Assembly (NCBI GenBank): GCA_000469685.2
Contig: LS997562.1
Location: 24,047,802 to 24,111,801 of the forward strand
Direction of reading: 5' to 3'
Length of the DNA: 64,000 nucleotides
From: Haemonchus contortus
Taxonomy: Eukaryota; Nematoda; Chromadorea; Rhabditida; Trichostrongylidae
Below are positions 12,022 to 21,293 of the stretch, in pieces. The position numbers were made by a program, and so were the translations under genes. Under the pieces are notes generated by a model. That model was not told the DNA's origin and did no database searches. It saw only the letters and a program-made list of their open reading frames with translations. The first letter of the stretch is position 1; each line of letters begins with the position of its first letter.

Positions 12022-12094
12022 GGTCCTGTGGTGTAGTGGTTATCACGTCTGCTTCACACGCAGAAGGTCGCCGGTTCGATCCCGGCCAGGACCT
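12022..12094 (+). tRNA. tRNA-Val(CAC), copy 7
   Basis: Loop TTCACAC, anticodon CAC; identical to copy 1. Confidence 0.93.
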
Positions 12095-12165
12095 TCTCTT
12101 TTGCGAATTTCCACAACAAACCGAGTTTTGGTTCAAAGATAATGTCTAACACGTATCTGACATGT

Positions 12166-12238
12166 GGTCCTGTGGTGTAGTGGTTATCACGTCTGCTTTA
12201 CACGCAGAAGGTCGCCGGTTCGATCCCGGCCAGGACCT
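12166..12238 (+). tRNA. tRNA-Val(TAC), copy 8
   Basis: Loop TTTACAC, anticodon TAC. Confidence 0.93.
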
Positions 12239-12309
12239 TCTCTTTTGCGAATTTCCACAACAAACCGAGTTTTGGTTCAAAGATAATGTCTAACACGTAT
12301 CTGACATGT

Positions 12310-12382
12310 GGTCCTGTGGTGTAGTGGTTATCACGTCTGCTTTACACGCAGAAGGTCGCCGGTTCGATCCCGGCCAGGACCT
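12310..12382 (+). tRNA. tRNA-Val(TAC), copy 9
   Basis: Loop TTTACAC, anticodon TAC. Confidence 0.93.
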
Positions 12383-12453
12383 TCTCTTTTGCGAATTTCC
12401 ACAACAAACCGAGTTTTGGTTCAAAGATAATGTCTAACACGTATCTGACATGT

Positions 12454-12526
12454 GGTCCTGTGGTGTAGTGGTTATCACGTCTGCTTCACACGCAGAAGGT
12501 CGCCGGTTCGATCCCGGCCAGGACCT
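12454..12526 (+). tRNA. tRNA-Val(CAC), copy 10
   Basis: Loop TTCACAC, anticodon CAC. Confidence 0.93.
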
Positions 12527-12597
12527 TCTCTTTTGCGAATTTCCACAACAAACCGAGTTTTGGTTCAAAGATAATGTCTAACACGTATCTGACATGT

Positions 12598-12670
12598 GGT
12601 CCTGTGGTGTAGTGGTTATCACGTCTGCTTTACACGCAGAAGGTCGCCGGTTCGATCCCGGCCAGGACCT
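12598..12670 (+). tRNA. tRNA-Val(TAC), copy 11
   Basis: Loop TTTACAC, anticodon TAC. Confidence 0.93.
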
Positions 12671-12741
12671 TCTCTTTTGCGAATTTCCACAACAAACCGA
12701 GTTTTGGTTCAAAGATAATGTCTAACACGTATCTGACATGT

Positions 12742-12814
12742 GGTCCTGTGGTGTAGTGGTTATCACGTCTGCTTTACACGCAGAAGGTCGCCGGTTCGAT
12801 CCCGGCCAGGACCT
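12742..12814 (+). tRNA. tRNA-Val(TAC), copy 12
   Basis: Loop TTTACAC, anticodon TAC. Confidence 0.93.
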
Positions 12815-12885
12815 TCTCTTTTGCGAATTTCCACAACAAACCGAGTTTTGGTTCAAAGATAATGTCTAACACGTATCTGACATGT

Positions 12886-12958
12886 GGTCCTGTGGTGTAG
12901 TGGTTATCACGTCTGCTTCACACGCAGAAGGTCGCCGGTTCGATCCCGGCCAGGACCT
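12886..12958 (+). tRNA. tRNA-Val(CAC), copy 13
   Basis: Loop TTCACAC, anticodon CAC. Confidence 0.93.
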
Positions 12959-13029
12959 TCTCTTTTGCGAATTTCCACAACAAACCGAGTTTTGGTTCAA
13001 AGATAATGTCTAACACGTATCTGACATGT

Positions 13030-13102
13030 GGTCCTGTGGTGTAGTGGTTATCACGTCTGCTTCACACGCAGAAGGTCGCCGGTTCGATCCCGGCCAGGAC
13101 CT
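13030..13102 (+). tRNA. tRNA-Val(CAC), copy 14
   Basis: Loop TTCACAC, anticodon CAC. Confidence 0.93.
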
Positions 13103-13173
13103 TCTCTTTTGCGAATTTCCACAACAAACCGAGTTTTGGTTCAAAGATAATGTCTAACACGTATCTGACATGT

Positions 13174-13246
13174 GGTCCTGTGGTGTAGTGGTTATCACGT
13201 CTGCTTCACACGCAGAAGGTCGCCGGTTCGATCCCGGCCAGGACCT
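13174..13246 (+). tRNA. tRNA-Val(CAC), copy 15
   Basis: Loop TTCACAC, anticodon CAC. Confidence 0.93.
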
Positions 13247-13317
13247 TCTCTTTTGCGAATTTCCACAACAAACCGAGTTTTGGTTCAAAGATAATGTCTA
13301 ACACGTATCTGACATGT

Positions 13318-13390
13318 GGTCCTGTGGTGTAGTGGTTATCACGTCTGCTTCACACGCAGAAGGTCGCCGGTTCGATCCCGGCCAGGACCT
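13318..13390 (+). tRNA. tRNA-Val(CAC), copy 16
   Basis: Loop TTCACAC, anticodon CAC. Confidence 0.93.
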
Positions 13391-13461
13391 TCTCTTTTGC
13401 GAATTTCCACAACAAACCGAGTTTTGGTTCAAAGATAATGTCTAACACGTATCTGACATGT

Positions 13462-13534
13462 GGTCCTGTGGTGTAGTGGTTATCACGTCTGCTTCACACG
13501 CAGAAGGTCGCCGGTTCGATCCCGGCCAGGACCT
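13462..13534 (+). tRNA. tRNA-Val(CAC), copy 17
   Basis: Loop TTCACAC, anticodon CAC. Confidence 0.93.
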
Positions 13535-13605
13535 TCTCTTTTGCGAATTTCCACAACAAACCGAGTTTTGGTTCAAAGATAATGTCTAACACGTATCTGA
13601 CATGT

Positions 13606-13678
13606 GGTCCTGTGGTGTAGTGGTTATCACGTCTGCTTTACACGCAGAAGGTCGCCGGTTCGATCCCGGCCAGGACCT
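13606..13678 (+). tRNA. tRNA-Val(TAC), copy 18
   Basis: Loop TTTACAC, anticodon TAC. Confidence 0.93.
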
Positions 13679-13749
13679 TCTCTTTTGCGAATTTCCACAA
13701 CAAACCGAGTTTTGGTTCAAAGATAATGTCTAACACGTATCTGACATGT

Positions 13750-13822
13750 GGTCCTGTGGTGTAGTGGTTATCACGTCTGCTTCACACGCAGAAGGTCGCC
13801 GGTTCGATCCCGGCCAGGACCT
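13750..13822 (+). tRNA. tRNA-Val(CAC), copy 19
   Basis: Loop TTCACAC, anticodon CAC. Confidence 0.93.
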
Positions 13823-13893
13823 TCTCTTTTGCGAATTTCCACAACAAACCGAGTTTTGGTTCAAAGATAATGTCTAACACGTATCTGACATGT

Positions 13894-13966
13894 GGTCCTG
13901 TGGTGTAGTGGTTATCACGTCTGCTTCACACGCAGAAGGTCGCCGGTTCGATCCCGGCCAGGACCT
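13894..13966 (+). tRNA. tRNA-Val(CAC), copy 20
   Basis: Loop TTCACAC, anticodon CAC. Confidence 0.93.
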
Positions 13967-14037
13967 TCTCTTTTGCGAATTTCCACAACAAACCGAGTTT
14001 TGGTTCAAAGATAATGTCTAACACGTATCTGACATGT

Positions 14038-14110
14038 GGTCCTGTGGTGTAGTGGTTATCACGTCTGCTTTACACGCAGAAGGTCGCCGGTTCGATCCCG
14101 GCCAGGACCT
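14038..14110 (+). tRNA. tRNA-Val(TAC), copy 21
   Basis: Loop TTTACAC, anticodon TAC. Confidence 0.93.
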
Positions 14111-14181
14111 TCTCTTTTGCGAATTTCCACAACAAACCGAGTTTTGGTTCAAAGATAATGTCTAACACGTATCTGACATGT

Positions 14182-14254
14182 GGTCCTGTGGTGTAGTGGT
14201 TATCACGTCTGCTTCACACGCAGAAGGTCGCCGGTTCGATCCCGGCCAGGACCT
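14182..14254 (+). tRNA. tRNA-Val(CAC), copy 22
   Basis: Loop TTCACAC, anticodon CAC. Confidence 0.93.
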
Positions 14255-14325
14255 TCTCTTTTGCGAATTTCCACAACAAACCGAGTTTTGGTTCAAAGAT
14301 AATGTCTAACACGTATCTGACATGT

Positions 14326-14398
14326 GGTCCTGTGGTGTAGTGGTTATCACGTCTGCTTCACACGCAGAAGGTCGCCGGTTCGATCCCGGCCAGGACCT
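14326..14398 (+). tRNA. tRNA-Val(CAC), copy 23
   Basis: Loop TTCACAC, anticodon CAC. Confidence 0.93.
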
Positions 14399-14469
14399 TC
14401 TCTTTTGCGAATTTCCACAACAAACCGAGTTTTGGTTCAAAGATAATGTCTAACACGTATCTGACATGT

Positions 14470-14542
14470 GGTCCTGTGGTGTAGTGGTTATCACGTCTGC
14501 TTCACACGCAGAAGGTCGCCGGTTCGATCCCGGCCAGGACCT
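14470..14542 (+). tRNA. tRNA-Val(CAC), copy 24
   Basis: Loop TTCACAC, anticodon CAC. Confidence 0.93.
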
Positions 14543-14613
14543 TCTCTTTTGCGAATTTCCACAACAAACCGAGTTTTGGTTCAAAGATAATGTCTAACAC
14601 GTATCTGACATGT

Positions 14614-14686
14614 GGTCCTGTGGTGTAGTGGTTATCACGTCTGCTTTACACGCAGAAGGTCGCCGGTTCGATCCCGGCCAGGACCT
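14614..14686 (+). tRNA. tRNA-Val(TAC), copy 25
   Basis: Loop TTTACAC, anticodon TAC. Confidence 0.93.
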
Positions 14687-14757
14687 TCTCTTTTGCGAAT
14701 TTCCACAACAAACCGAGTTTTGGTTCAAAGATAATGTCTAACACGTATCTGACATGT

Positions 14758-14830
14758 GGTCCTGTGGTGTAGTGGTTATCACGTCTGCTTCACACGCAGA
14801 AGGTCGCCGGTTCGATCCCGGCCAGGACCT
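14758..14830 (+). tRNA. tRNA-Val(CAC), copy 26
   Basis: Loop TTCACAC, anticodon CAC. Confidence 0.93.
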
Positions 14831-14901
14831 TCTCTTTTGCGAATTTCCACAACAAACCGAGTTTTGGTTCAAAGATAATGTCTAACACGTATCTGACATG
14901 T

Positions 14902-14974
14902 GGTCCTGTGGTGTAGTGGTTATCACGTCTGCTTCACACGCAGAAGGTCGCCGGTTCGATCCCGGCCAGGACCT
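14902..14974 (+). tRNA. tRNA-Val(CAC), copy 27
   Basis: Loop TTCACAC, anticodon CAC. Confidence 0.93.
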
Positions 14975-15045
14975 TCTCTTTTGCGAATTTCCACAACAAA
15001 CCGAGTTTTGGTTCAAAGATAATGTCTAACACGTATCTGACATGT

Positions 15046-15118
15046 GGTCCTGTGGTGTAGTGGTTATCACGTCTGCTTCACACGCAGAAGGTCGCCGGTT
15101 CGATCCCGGCCAGGACCT
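15046..15118 (+). tRNA. tRNA-Val(CAC), copy 28
   Basis: Loop TTCACAC, anticodon CAC. Confidence 0.93.
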
Positions 15119-15189
15119 TCTCTTTTGCGAATTTCCACAACAAACCGAGTTTTGGTTCAAAGATAATGTCTAACACGTATCTGACATGT

Positions 15190-15262
15190 GGTCCTGTGGT
15201 GTAGTGGTTATCACGTCTGCTTTACACGCAGAAGGTCGCCGGTTCGATCCCGGCCAGGACCT
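15190..15262 (+). tRNA. tRNA-Val(TAC), copy 29
   Basis: Loop TTTACAC, anticodon TAC. Confidence 0.93.
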
Positions 15263-15333
15263 TCTCTTTTGCGAATTTCCACAACAAACCGAGTTTTGGT
15301 TCAAAGATAATGTCTAACACGTATCTGACATGT

Positions 15334-15406
15334 GGTCCTGTGGTGTAGTGGTTATCACGTCTGCTTCACACGCAGAAGGTCGCCGGTTCGATCCCGGCCA
15401 GGACCT
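15334..15406 (+). tRNA. tRNA-Val(CAC), copy 30
   Basis: Loop TTCACAC, anticodon CAC. Confidence 0.93.
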
Positions 15407-15477
15407 TCTCTTTTGCGAATTTCCACAACAAACCGAGTTTTGGTTCAAAGATAATGTCTAACACGTATCTGACATGT

Positions 15478-15550
15478 GGTCCTGTGGTGTAGTGGTTATC
15501 ACGTCTGCTTCACACGCAGAAGGTCGCCGGTTCGATCCCGGCCAGGACCT
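15478..15550 (+). tRNA. tRNA-Val(CAC), copy 31
   Basis: Loop TTCACAC, anticodon CAC. Confidence 0.93.
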
Positions 15551-15621
15551 TCTCTTTTGCGAATTTCCACAACAAACCGAGTTTTGGTTCAAAGATAATG
15601 TCTAACACGTATCTGACATGT

Positions 15622-15694
15622 GGTCCTGTGGTGTAGTGGTTATCACGTCTGCTTTACACGCAGAAGGTCGCCGGTTCGATCCCGGCCAGGACCT
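15622..15694 (+). tRNA. tRNA-Val(TAC), copy 32
   Basis: Loop TTTACAC, anticodon TAC. Confidence 0.93.
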
Positions 15695-15765
15695 TCTCTT
15701 TTGCGAATTTCCACAACAAACCGAGTTTTGGTTCAAAGATAATGTCTAACACGTATCTGACATGT

Positions 15766-15838
15766 GGTCCTGTGGTGTAGTGGTTATCACGTCTGCTTCA
15801 CACGCAGAAGGTCGCCGGTTCGATCCCGGCCAGGACCT
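15766..15838 (+). tRNA. tRNA-Val(CAC), copy 33
   Basis: Loop TTCACAC, anticodon CAC. Confidence 0.93.
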
Positions 15839-15909
15839 TCTCTTTTGCGAATTTCCACAACAAACCGAGTTTTGGTTCAAAGATAATGTCTAACACGTAT
15901 CTGACATGT

Positions 15910-15982
15910 GGTCCTGTGGTGTAGTGGTTATCACGTCTGCTTCACACGCAGAAGGTCGCCGGTTCGATCCCGGCCAGGACCT
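15910..15982 (+). tRNA. tRNA-Val(CAC), copy 34
   Basis: Loop TTCACAC, anticodon CAC. Confidence 0.93.
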
Positions 15983-16053
15983 TCTCTTTTGCGAATTTCC
16001 ACAACAAACCGAGTTTTGGTTCAAAGATAATGTCTAACACGTATCTGACATGT

Positions 16054-16126
16054 GGTCCTGTGGTGTAGTGGTTATCACGTCTGCTTCACACGCAGAAGGT
16101 CGCCGGTTCGATCCCGGCCAGGACCT
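16054..16126 (+). tRNA. tRNA-Val(CAC), copy 35
   Basis: Loop TTCACAC, anticodon CAC. Confidence 0.93.
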
Positions 16127-16197
16127 TCTCTTTTGCGAATTTCCACAACAAACCGAGTTTTGGTTCAAAGATAATGTCTAACACGTATCTGACATGT

Positions 16198-16270
16198 GGT
16201 CCTGTGGTGTAGTGGTTATCACGTCTGCTTTACACGCAGAAGGTCGCCGGTTCGATCCCGGCCAGGACCT
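16198..16270 (+). tRNA. tRNA-Val(TAC), copy 36
   Basis: Loop TTTACAC, anticodon TAC. The spacer after it lacks one T (GAATTCC instead of GAATTTCC), shifting the last copy by one base. Confidence 0.93.
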
Positions 16271-16340
16271 TCTCTTTTGCGAATTCCACAACAAACCGAG
16301 TTTTGGTTCAAAGATAATGTCTAACACGTATCTGACATGT

Positions 16341-16413
16341 GGTCCTGTGGTGTAGTGGTTATCACGTCTGCTTCACACGCAGAAGGTCGCCTGTTCGATC
16401 CCGGCCAGGACCT
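16341..16413 (+). tRNA. tRNA-Val(CAC), copy 37, T-stem mismatch
   Basis: Loop TTCACAC, anticodon CAC. The T-stem 5' strand reads GCCTG instead of GCCGG, giving a T-C mismatch against CCGGC and altering box B (CTGTTCGATCC). It may be a weakened or dead copy. It is the last unit; the array breaks 14 bases later inside the spacer (GCGAAT then CTGACGGG). Confidence 0.8.
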
Positions 16414-16427
16414 TCTCTTTTGCGAAT

Positions 16428-16784
16428 CTGACGGGCGGTTTGAAAATCATGTTTTCGTGGGGGACCGTTTTACACAAAATCGATCATATCTCGGTGTCTA
16501 AGCGAGATGGAGACCTGATCTTTTTTGCATTCGATTCAGCACGTCAAAATACATCTAAATAAATGTAGCACTCCTGACGGGCGGTCTGAAAATCATGTTT
16601 TCATGGGGGGACCGTTTTACACATAATCGATCATATCTCGGTGTCTAGGCGAGATTGAGTCCTGATCTTTTTTGCATTCGATTCAACACGTCAAAGTTCA
16701 TCTATACATATGTAGCACTCCTGAAGGGCGGTCCAAAACCCACGTTTTGTTATGAGTGCTACAGATATATAGATTTACTTTGAC
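16428..16784. repeat. Three tandem 146-bp repeats plus inverted remnant
   Basis: Copies begin CTGACGGGCGG at 16428, CTGACGGGCGG at 16574 and CTGAAGGGCGG at 16721, so the period is 146-147 bp. The first two share most of their length (TCGATCATATCTCGGTGTCTA, then TTTTTTGCATTCGATTC). The third is cut short and runs into an inverted copy of the unit's end (GAGTGCTAC...CTTTGACG at 16752-16784), making a palindromic junction directly before the inverted tRNA pieces. Confidence 0.8.
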
Positions 16785-16785
16785 G

Positions 16786-16835
16786 GCGACCTTCTGCATG
16801 TGAAGCAGACGTGAAAACCACTACACCACATTACC
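16786..16835 (-). pseudogene. Truncated tRNA-Val(CAC) 5' part, inverted
   Basis: On the minus strand this reads GGTAATG, then GTGTAGTGG (box A), an anticodon arm with loop TTCACAT (anticodon CAC) and AGGTCGC, and then stops. The T-arm and 3' acceptor are missing. Its 5' flank (16836-16907) is a diverged copy of the array spacer in reverse orientation, so this is a decayed array unit. Confidence 0.8.
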
Positions 16836-16907
16836 ACATGTCAGATACCTGTTAAACATTACCTTTGAACCAAAACTCGGTTTGTTGTGGAAATTCGCAA
16901 AAGAGAA

Positions 16908-16960
16908 AGTCTTGGCCGGGATCGAACCGTCGACCTTCTGCGTGTAAAGCAGACGTGATC
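16908..16960 (-). pseudogene. Truncated tRNA-Val(TAC) 3' part, inverted
   Basis: On the minus strand this reads GATCACG, an anticodon arm with loop TTTACAC (anticodon TAC), AGGTCGACGG, TTCGATCCCGGCC and AAGACT. The 5' acceptor and D-arm are lost. It is joined to the previous piece by array spacer, so two tandem units in reverse orientation lie right of the main array. Confidence 0.8.
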
Positions 16961-19900
16961 TGCCGTGAAATCGAAGAAATTAAGCAATGAACTCGAATCA
17001 AACAGAGGTTATTATTATAAGACTGGACCATCCTGAAAAGGGGAGTACAACGAAAATGATCTTTATTGATTAGAGATCGCGCTTGAACACTGCGCGTGCT
17101 TACGCCCCGGGCTCAAGTTTCATTGACAGATTCGGCGACCGTGGATTGAGCATACCGGATAGCGCATCCATTTTCTCATCTTTTGTTCATCTCACTCGCT
17201 TACCTCCTTTGTTCATCTCGCTTTAACATTGCCCATTGCACGGAGTTTTGTATTTATGTATTCTAAACTTTGTTGATGGTTTACTCCACTTGTTATTGAT
17301 TCACTCCTACTTCACGGAAGAAGTCATTTGATATTTGCTCTCGGGCATTATTATTCTGATATTTGTTCACATTTGTTTACTCTCAACTCTTTCATGAAGT
17401 TCTCGCTTTCCTTTTACCGGTATTTGTTTGCACTTCGTACGGTTAAGCCATACTGGTGCTCTTTCTAATATCTCTACCTGCTCACTAACACTTCTCGTGT
17501 TCGTTACATCGCTTAATGGTCTAGTAAAGTTAAATAAACGTTTAATTACCCATGTTCAAGCTATTCGCCCTAGTCGGCAACCGGGCTGACCTAACTCAAT
17601 CGAGCTCACAAGTTGCATTTTTCTTCACCTATAAGGCTGCCTGCAGACATCAAAGGTGAAATCTCATGCGGTACTTGCCCTCTCTTCCTCGTTATTTTTC
17701 TGTCATGCCTATGAAAATTTTGAAACTTGGACATACTATAAAAGTGTTCACCTCCGACTGTCTCTGTTTCCATTATATCAAAGGCCCTACCAAAGCTTTT
17801 TGCCCTCCAACATAAAAACCAAAACCTCATCTACTCAGGAAGGGAATTAAGTAGTTTTAGGAAATCTCGGCGTCCTGAACAGCTTCTACAAAAAGAGGTA
17901 CAGATTTCAAAAAAAACTGATGTGATAATGAAAGTTTCGACGTGGATCTACAGCCCGTTTTGAGCGTGAATATCACGTTGTGAATATAAAGCCGCGATTA
18001 CTGAAGTCATCAGGGTGTCCTCTCAAACGGACATCAAGACAATTTTCATGACGCGATATCACTGTCCGCCTGCATAAATACGCAAAAAAACAAAATTTAT
18101 CTAATAAAAATTTGACAGTTCACAATTATTATCACGAATTCCTGTACAACTATCTTCATTAGCCTTTGTCATTTACTAGTATTCACTAATAAACATTTGA
18201 TTCTGGTGCTCAACCGACAAGGGTGGGATTTGCTCTATTCGTAACAATTTCGTCCACGATGTCATCAGCTTTGATTTGATGAGTGTTTATAGACGGCAAA
18301 ACGTGAGCGAAGTTCAAATTGACATCATTGAAGCGTTCGAACAGATGAGCCTGTAGAATTTTCGGTGTGAACCTTTATAACGAAAGAGCATAGATCAGAA
18401 CCCGTGTAGACACGAAGAGGAACGGAGCTGAGCAGAGTGTTGTAATTCCGCAGTGGGATCACCCCTACTATGTATAGACCGATGGGGCCGAAGGGGATAG
18501 CGAGTGCCCACTTTCACGCTGTTTGTTATGAACTCGCAGCACTTCTTTTCTTCCATCACCTTCCTGTCGTTTTTTTTATTTCGCGTTTTCCTTCACACCA
18601 CACTCCAACACTGAGAGGGAACAACATGAGTGTCAACATGAGTGTCATGGTCCTGTAGAACACCTATCGTTCGCTTTTTTGTGAAGCGGTCGTTTCAAAA
18701 CGTCCATAGCACATCATTAATGTCATGAACTTAACCCTTGCTTCAGTGCCTTCAACAAACCGGGCAGCGCTGGCAAATGGGCTCAGTATTTGTCTTGTGC
18801 CCTGGCTACTTTTGGCTTGCCGCTACTGTTAGAGTCAACTCTGCTGAACTTCTCTGATCACCCTGTTATAAAGAGATCTACTTAACGTGTAGCAGATGCA
18901 CACCAAGTAGACTTAGAAAAAAAAGATGTCGGAGAAAATATTGGGGTGGAAACTGCACCATGTGGAGAAGATGAAGAAGAATGATCTTCAGTAGACGATA
19001 CTGAGCGCGTGTCTTCAGATACACAAAGACGGGTCGACCGCATTTATTGCTTGATAGCGTAGCGTATTGCATCGAGTTTGGGCACCGCAGTAACGAAGAC
19101 AGCAAGGTATAACCAAGGTTTCAGTGTGTGGAAAAACTGCACTAGTACCCTAGAGGTAATACACGTCAAGGTTGGAGAACCCCGAGTACCTGCTCCGAGC
19201 TCTTACACCTGAAACTAAAGATTCTGCATAACTTGTGGATAGGGACCGCTTATATAGGTACCGCTCGAAACTATGCTCTACTTCGATTGCATTGCTTTGA
19301 AAGCAAATGATTGAGGAAATTTTCAGACACAAATAGCTTACTGAGAATGAGTATAAGTTGAGTGTAGAAGAGACCACACACTTCAACTCGGAGGAATACT
19401 AATAGTCAGCCGCCCTGAAGGAAGTTACCTTAAGACATCGGAAGATTCGTAAGGTTCCGTTACTGGGGAGTGATTCATTTGTTGACGGTAGCAGGCTAGG
19501 ATAAATGCGGCAGAGGTGTAAAAAAGGTGGTGGGTATTCCTTGAGATGCTCTAGTTGTAAGATTTATTGATTTCAGAGAAATGCATACCGGGCAGTTTCG
19601 AGGCCAGGATATGGTTGTGACAGCGGATAATCAATCATCTTAAGTTATAATAATGAATTTTCTCTCGGCCAAATGACGATGCAGGGATGGACTTGCAGTT
19701 GGACTCGACTGTAATGGGTCGGAACGAGGACATTAGGACAATCAAGCAAACAGCTCCTGTCAGCTTGAATTGCGATAACACAAGCTACGATGCTTGGAAG
19801 AGGTTTTGAGACGAATTGCCTCGAGGAAGTGCTGTGAGATGTAATTAAGTTGGGCTTTGAGTATCTAACTGACGACAGATGGTGTTGTGCATATAAAGAA

Positions 19901-20045
19901 GAGGTGACTCACTCATGACTAACTCAACTACCTTAACCCGATGGCACGTTGGCGAAAAGAAACAAAGTGGAACTCGACACCATTCCGCTAGTGAAGTAGC
20001 AGACACCATTAAAGGTGCTGAGCACCGCAAAATTTATGAACAGTT
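16961..20045. other. Intergenic, no gene seen
   Basis: No exon chain, RNA gene or complete element is visible in this 3-kb A+T-rich stretch. Open frames near 17606-17850, 18470-18658 and 18878-19386 lack splice signals and recognisable motifs. Confidence 0.3.
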
Positions 20046-20157
20046 TTATTGAATCGCCCTTAGCATGATTGGTGCGACATTGAGTGAAGGCAACCGGGGT
20101 CCCGAAGAGAGTTTGGTACTGCCGTTCACAGCCGCCATGTAGTAAAAACGGGGGATC
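20046..20157 (-). CDS. Candidate C-terminal exon, unknown protein
   Basis: On the minus strand an acceptor-like CAACACAG is followed by 36 in-frame codons (IPRFYYMAAVNGSTKL, then LPSLNVAPIMLRAIQ) and TAA at 20046-20048. The codon usage looks coding. It lies 1.1 kb downstream of the exons at 21294-21859 on the same strand and could be their last exon. The intron phases do not join directly, so a missing exon would be required. No family was recognised. Confidence 0.25.
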
Positions 20158-21293
20158 CTGTGTTGTAGGGGTACTTCGTGTTCTCATTTCGGACGAGAAT
20201 CATCCTTAGAAGCACCTTAGCTACGTCACCAAGAGGATCGCCAATCTCAGACAATCAGCTCCTCTCTTGAAAAATTCATGCATTACTCCGAATGGAAAAA
20301 CGTGGCAGCGAAGGCGGATATCTGATTTGACCTTTGCTTTGCTTTGTCGATGCCCTATATTGAGCAGGCTGAGCGAATGAAGGCTTAGTTCGGACCGTGC
20401 TCGCTAGGGGTTAATTCGCGATTGATCCTAAAAAAACAGAATTATTTTCGTGAAGAGCCGGCTTACTTGTGTAGTTTTCCTTGTGCCCAGCAAAACGAAC
20501 ACCTCCGTTACAACTATTTCAATCTCAGTTCAGGAGTCAGGAGAAATCAACACAATGAACACTTTACGAAAGAGCGCTAAGCAGATGAGAGCGAGCGGCT
20601 TGAAGAGCATTTTAGGAAATAAGTGAAGAAGGCATGACCCACCCCGTTCATTGAGCCGTCTTTCTCCCCCTACTCATGCCCAAGATTGATAGATTCACAC
20701 CAAGCAGCATAAACACAAAACAGCCGTCGTACGTTTCTGATTGATGCGAATGTAGATGGGATTCGGAGATGCAAGCTCTTTCAACGAACGAATTAGGTGA
20801 GGCTGCCAAATAGTTCAAGGAATAGCTGATCATTTGCGCAGCTCACGGAGATTTTATGACGACCGTTGCATCGAGGCAGTTGCTGACTCGATTTCTTGGG
20901 ATGTTAAACGATCGAAAGGATGGCCGCCCACCGATTGGTAAAGGTAATGAGAGAAGGATCGGAAAGGTAATGAGTATAGAAGCTAATGGGGTCCACTCGA
21001 TGAAATTTATGACAGTAAGCATGAGTGAGAGGGAAGGGGAACTCTTCGTCGGAGTCGTTGTTTTCAAATTAAAAACTACGGTAGGAACAGATTCTGAGAG
21101 AACACAATGCATCTTAGATGCCACTTTTTCATCAGGGTCTGCTCCTTGCAGGGGTTCCAAATTTCTAGCAGAGAGTTTCGAATTATTTTTTTGGCTTTTA
21201 TTGCGAATGTGCCTCATGATAAAGTGTAGTGGAGGGTTCTGGATATAGGGGAAGGTACGTAAGTTGCATTAGCGAGAAATGACGGCTACTTGC
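20158..21293. other. Probable intron or intergenic sequence
   Basis: It lies just downstream (minus strand) of a GC-type donor at 21292-21293. I could not identify a convincing following exon. Two short candidate exons (around 21100-21160, and after TTTTTTTAG near 20428) conflict in phase or give immediate stops. Confidence 0.25.

Larger units (their letters stand above)
11094..16427 (+). repeat. Tandem array of 37 tRNA-Val units, 144-bp period
   Basis: There are 37 head-to-tail units: 72 bp of tRNA stem-loop sequence plus 72 bp of spacer, with starts exactly 144 bp apart from 11158 to 16198. A single missing T in the spacer near 16285 puts the last unit at 16341. Every unit has box A, box B and a TTTT Pol III terminator 6-9 bases after the acceptor stem, so each is a self-contained transcription unit. 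Reading each copy, I find almost no variation except at the anticodon wobble base (22 C, 15 T). The other differences are one CTCTTTT to CCCTTTT change after copy 6, and the T-stem and spacer changes at the right end. Confidence 0.97.

Noticed and set aside
11158..16413. Regular short-period repeats resembling a CRISPR array
   Set aside because: The period is 144 bp, spacers are identical rather than unique, each unit is a full tRNA, and the genome is eukaryotic.
20843..21248. Long overlapping frames on both strands (124 and 130 residues)
   Set aside because: Neither has splice sites or motifs compatible with the neighbouring minus-strand exons; phases conflict.
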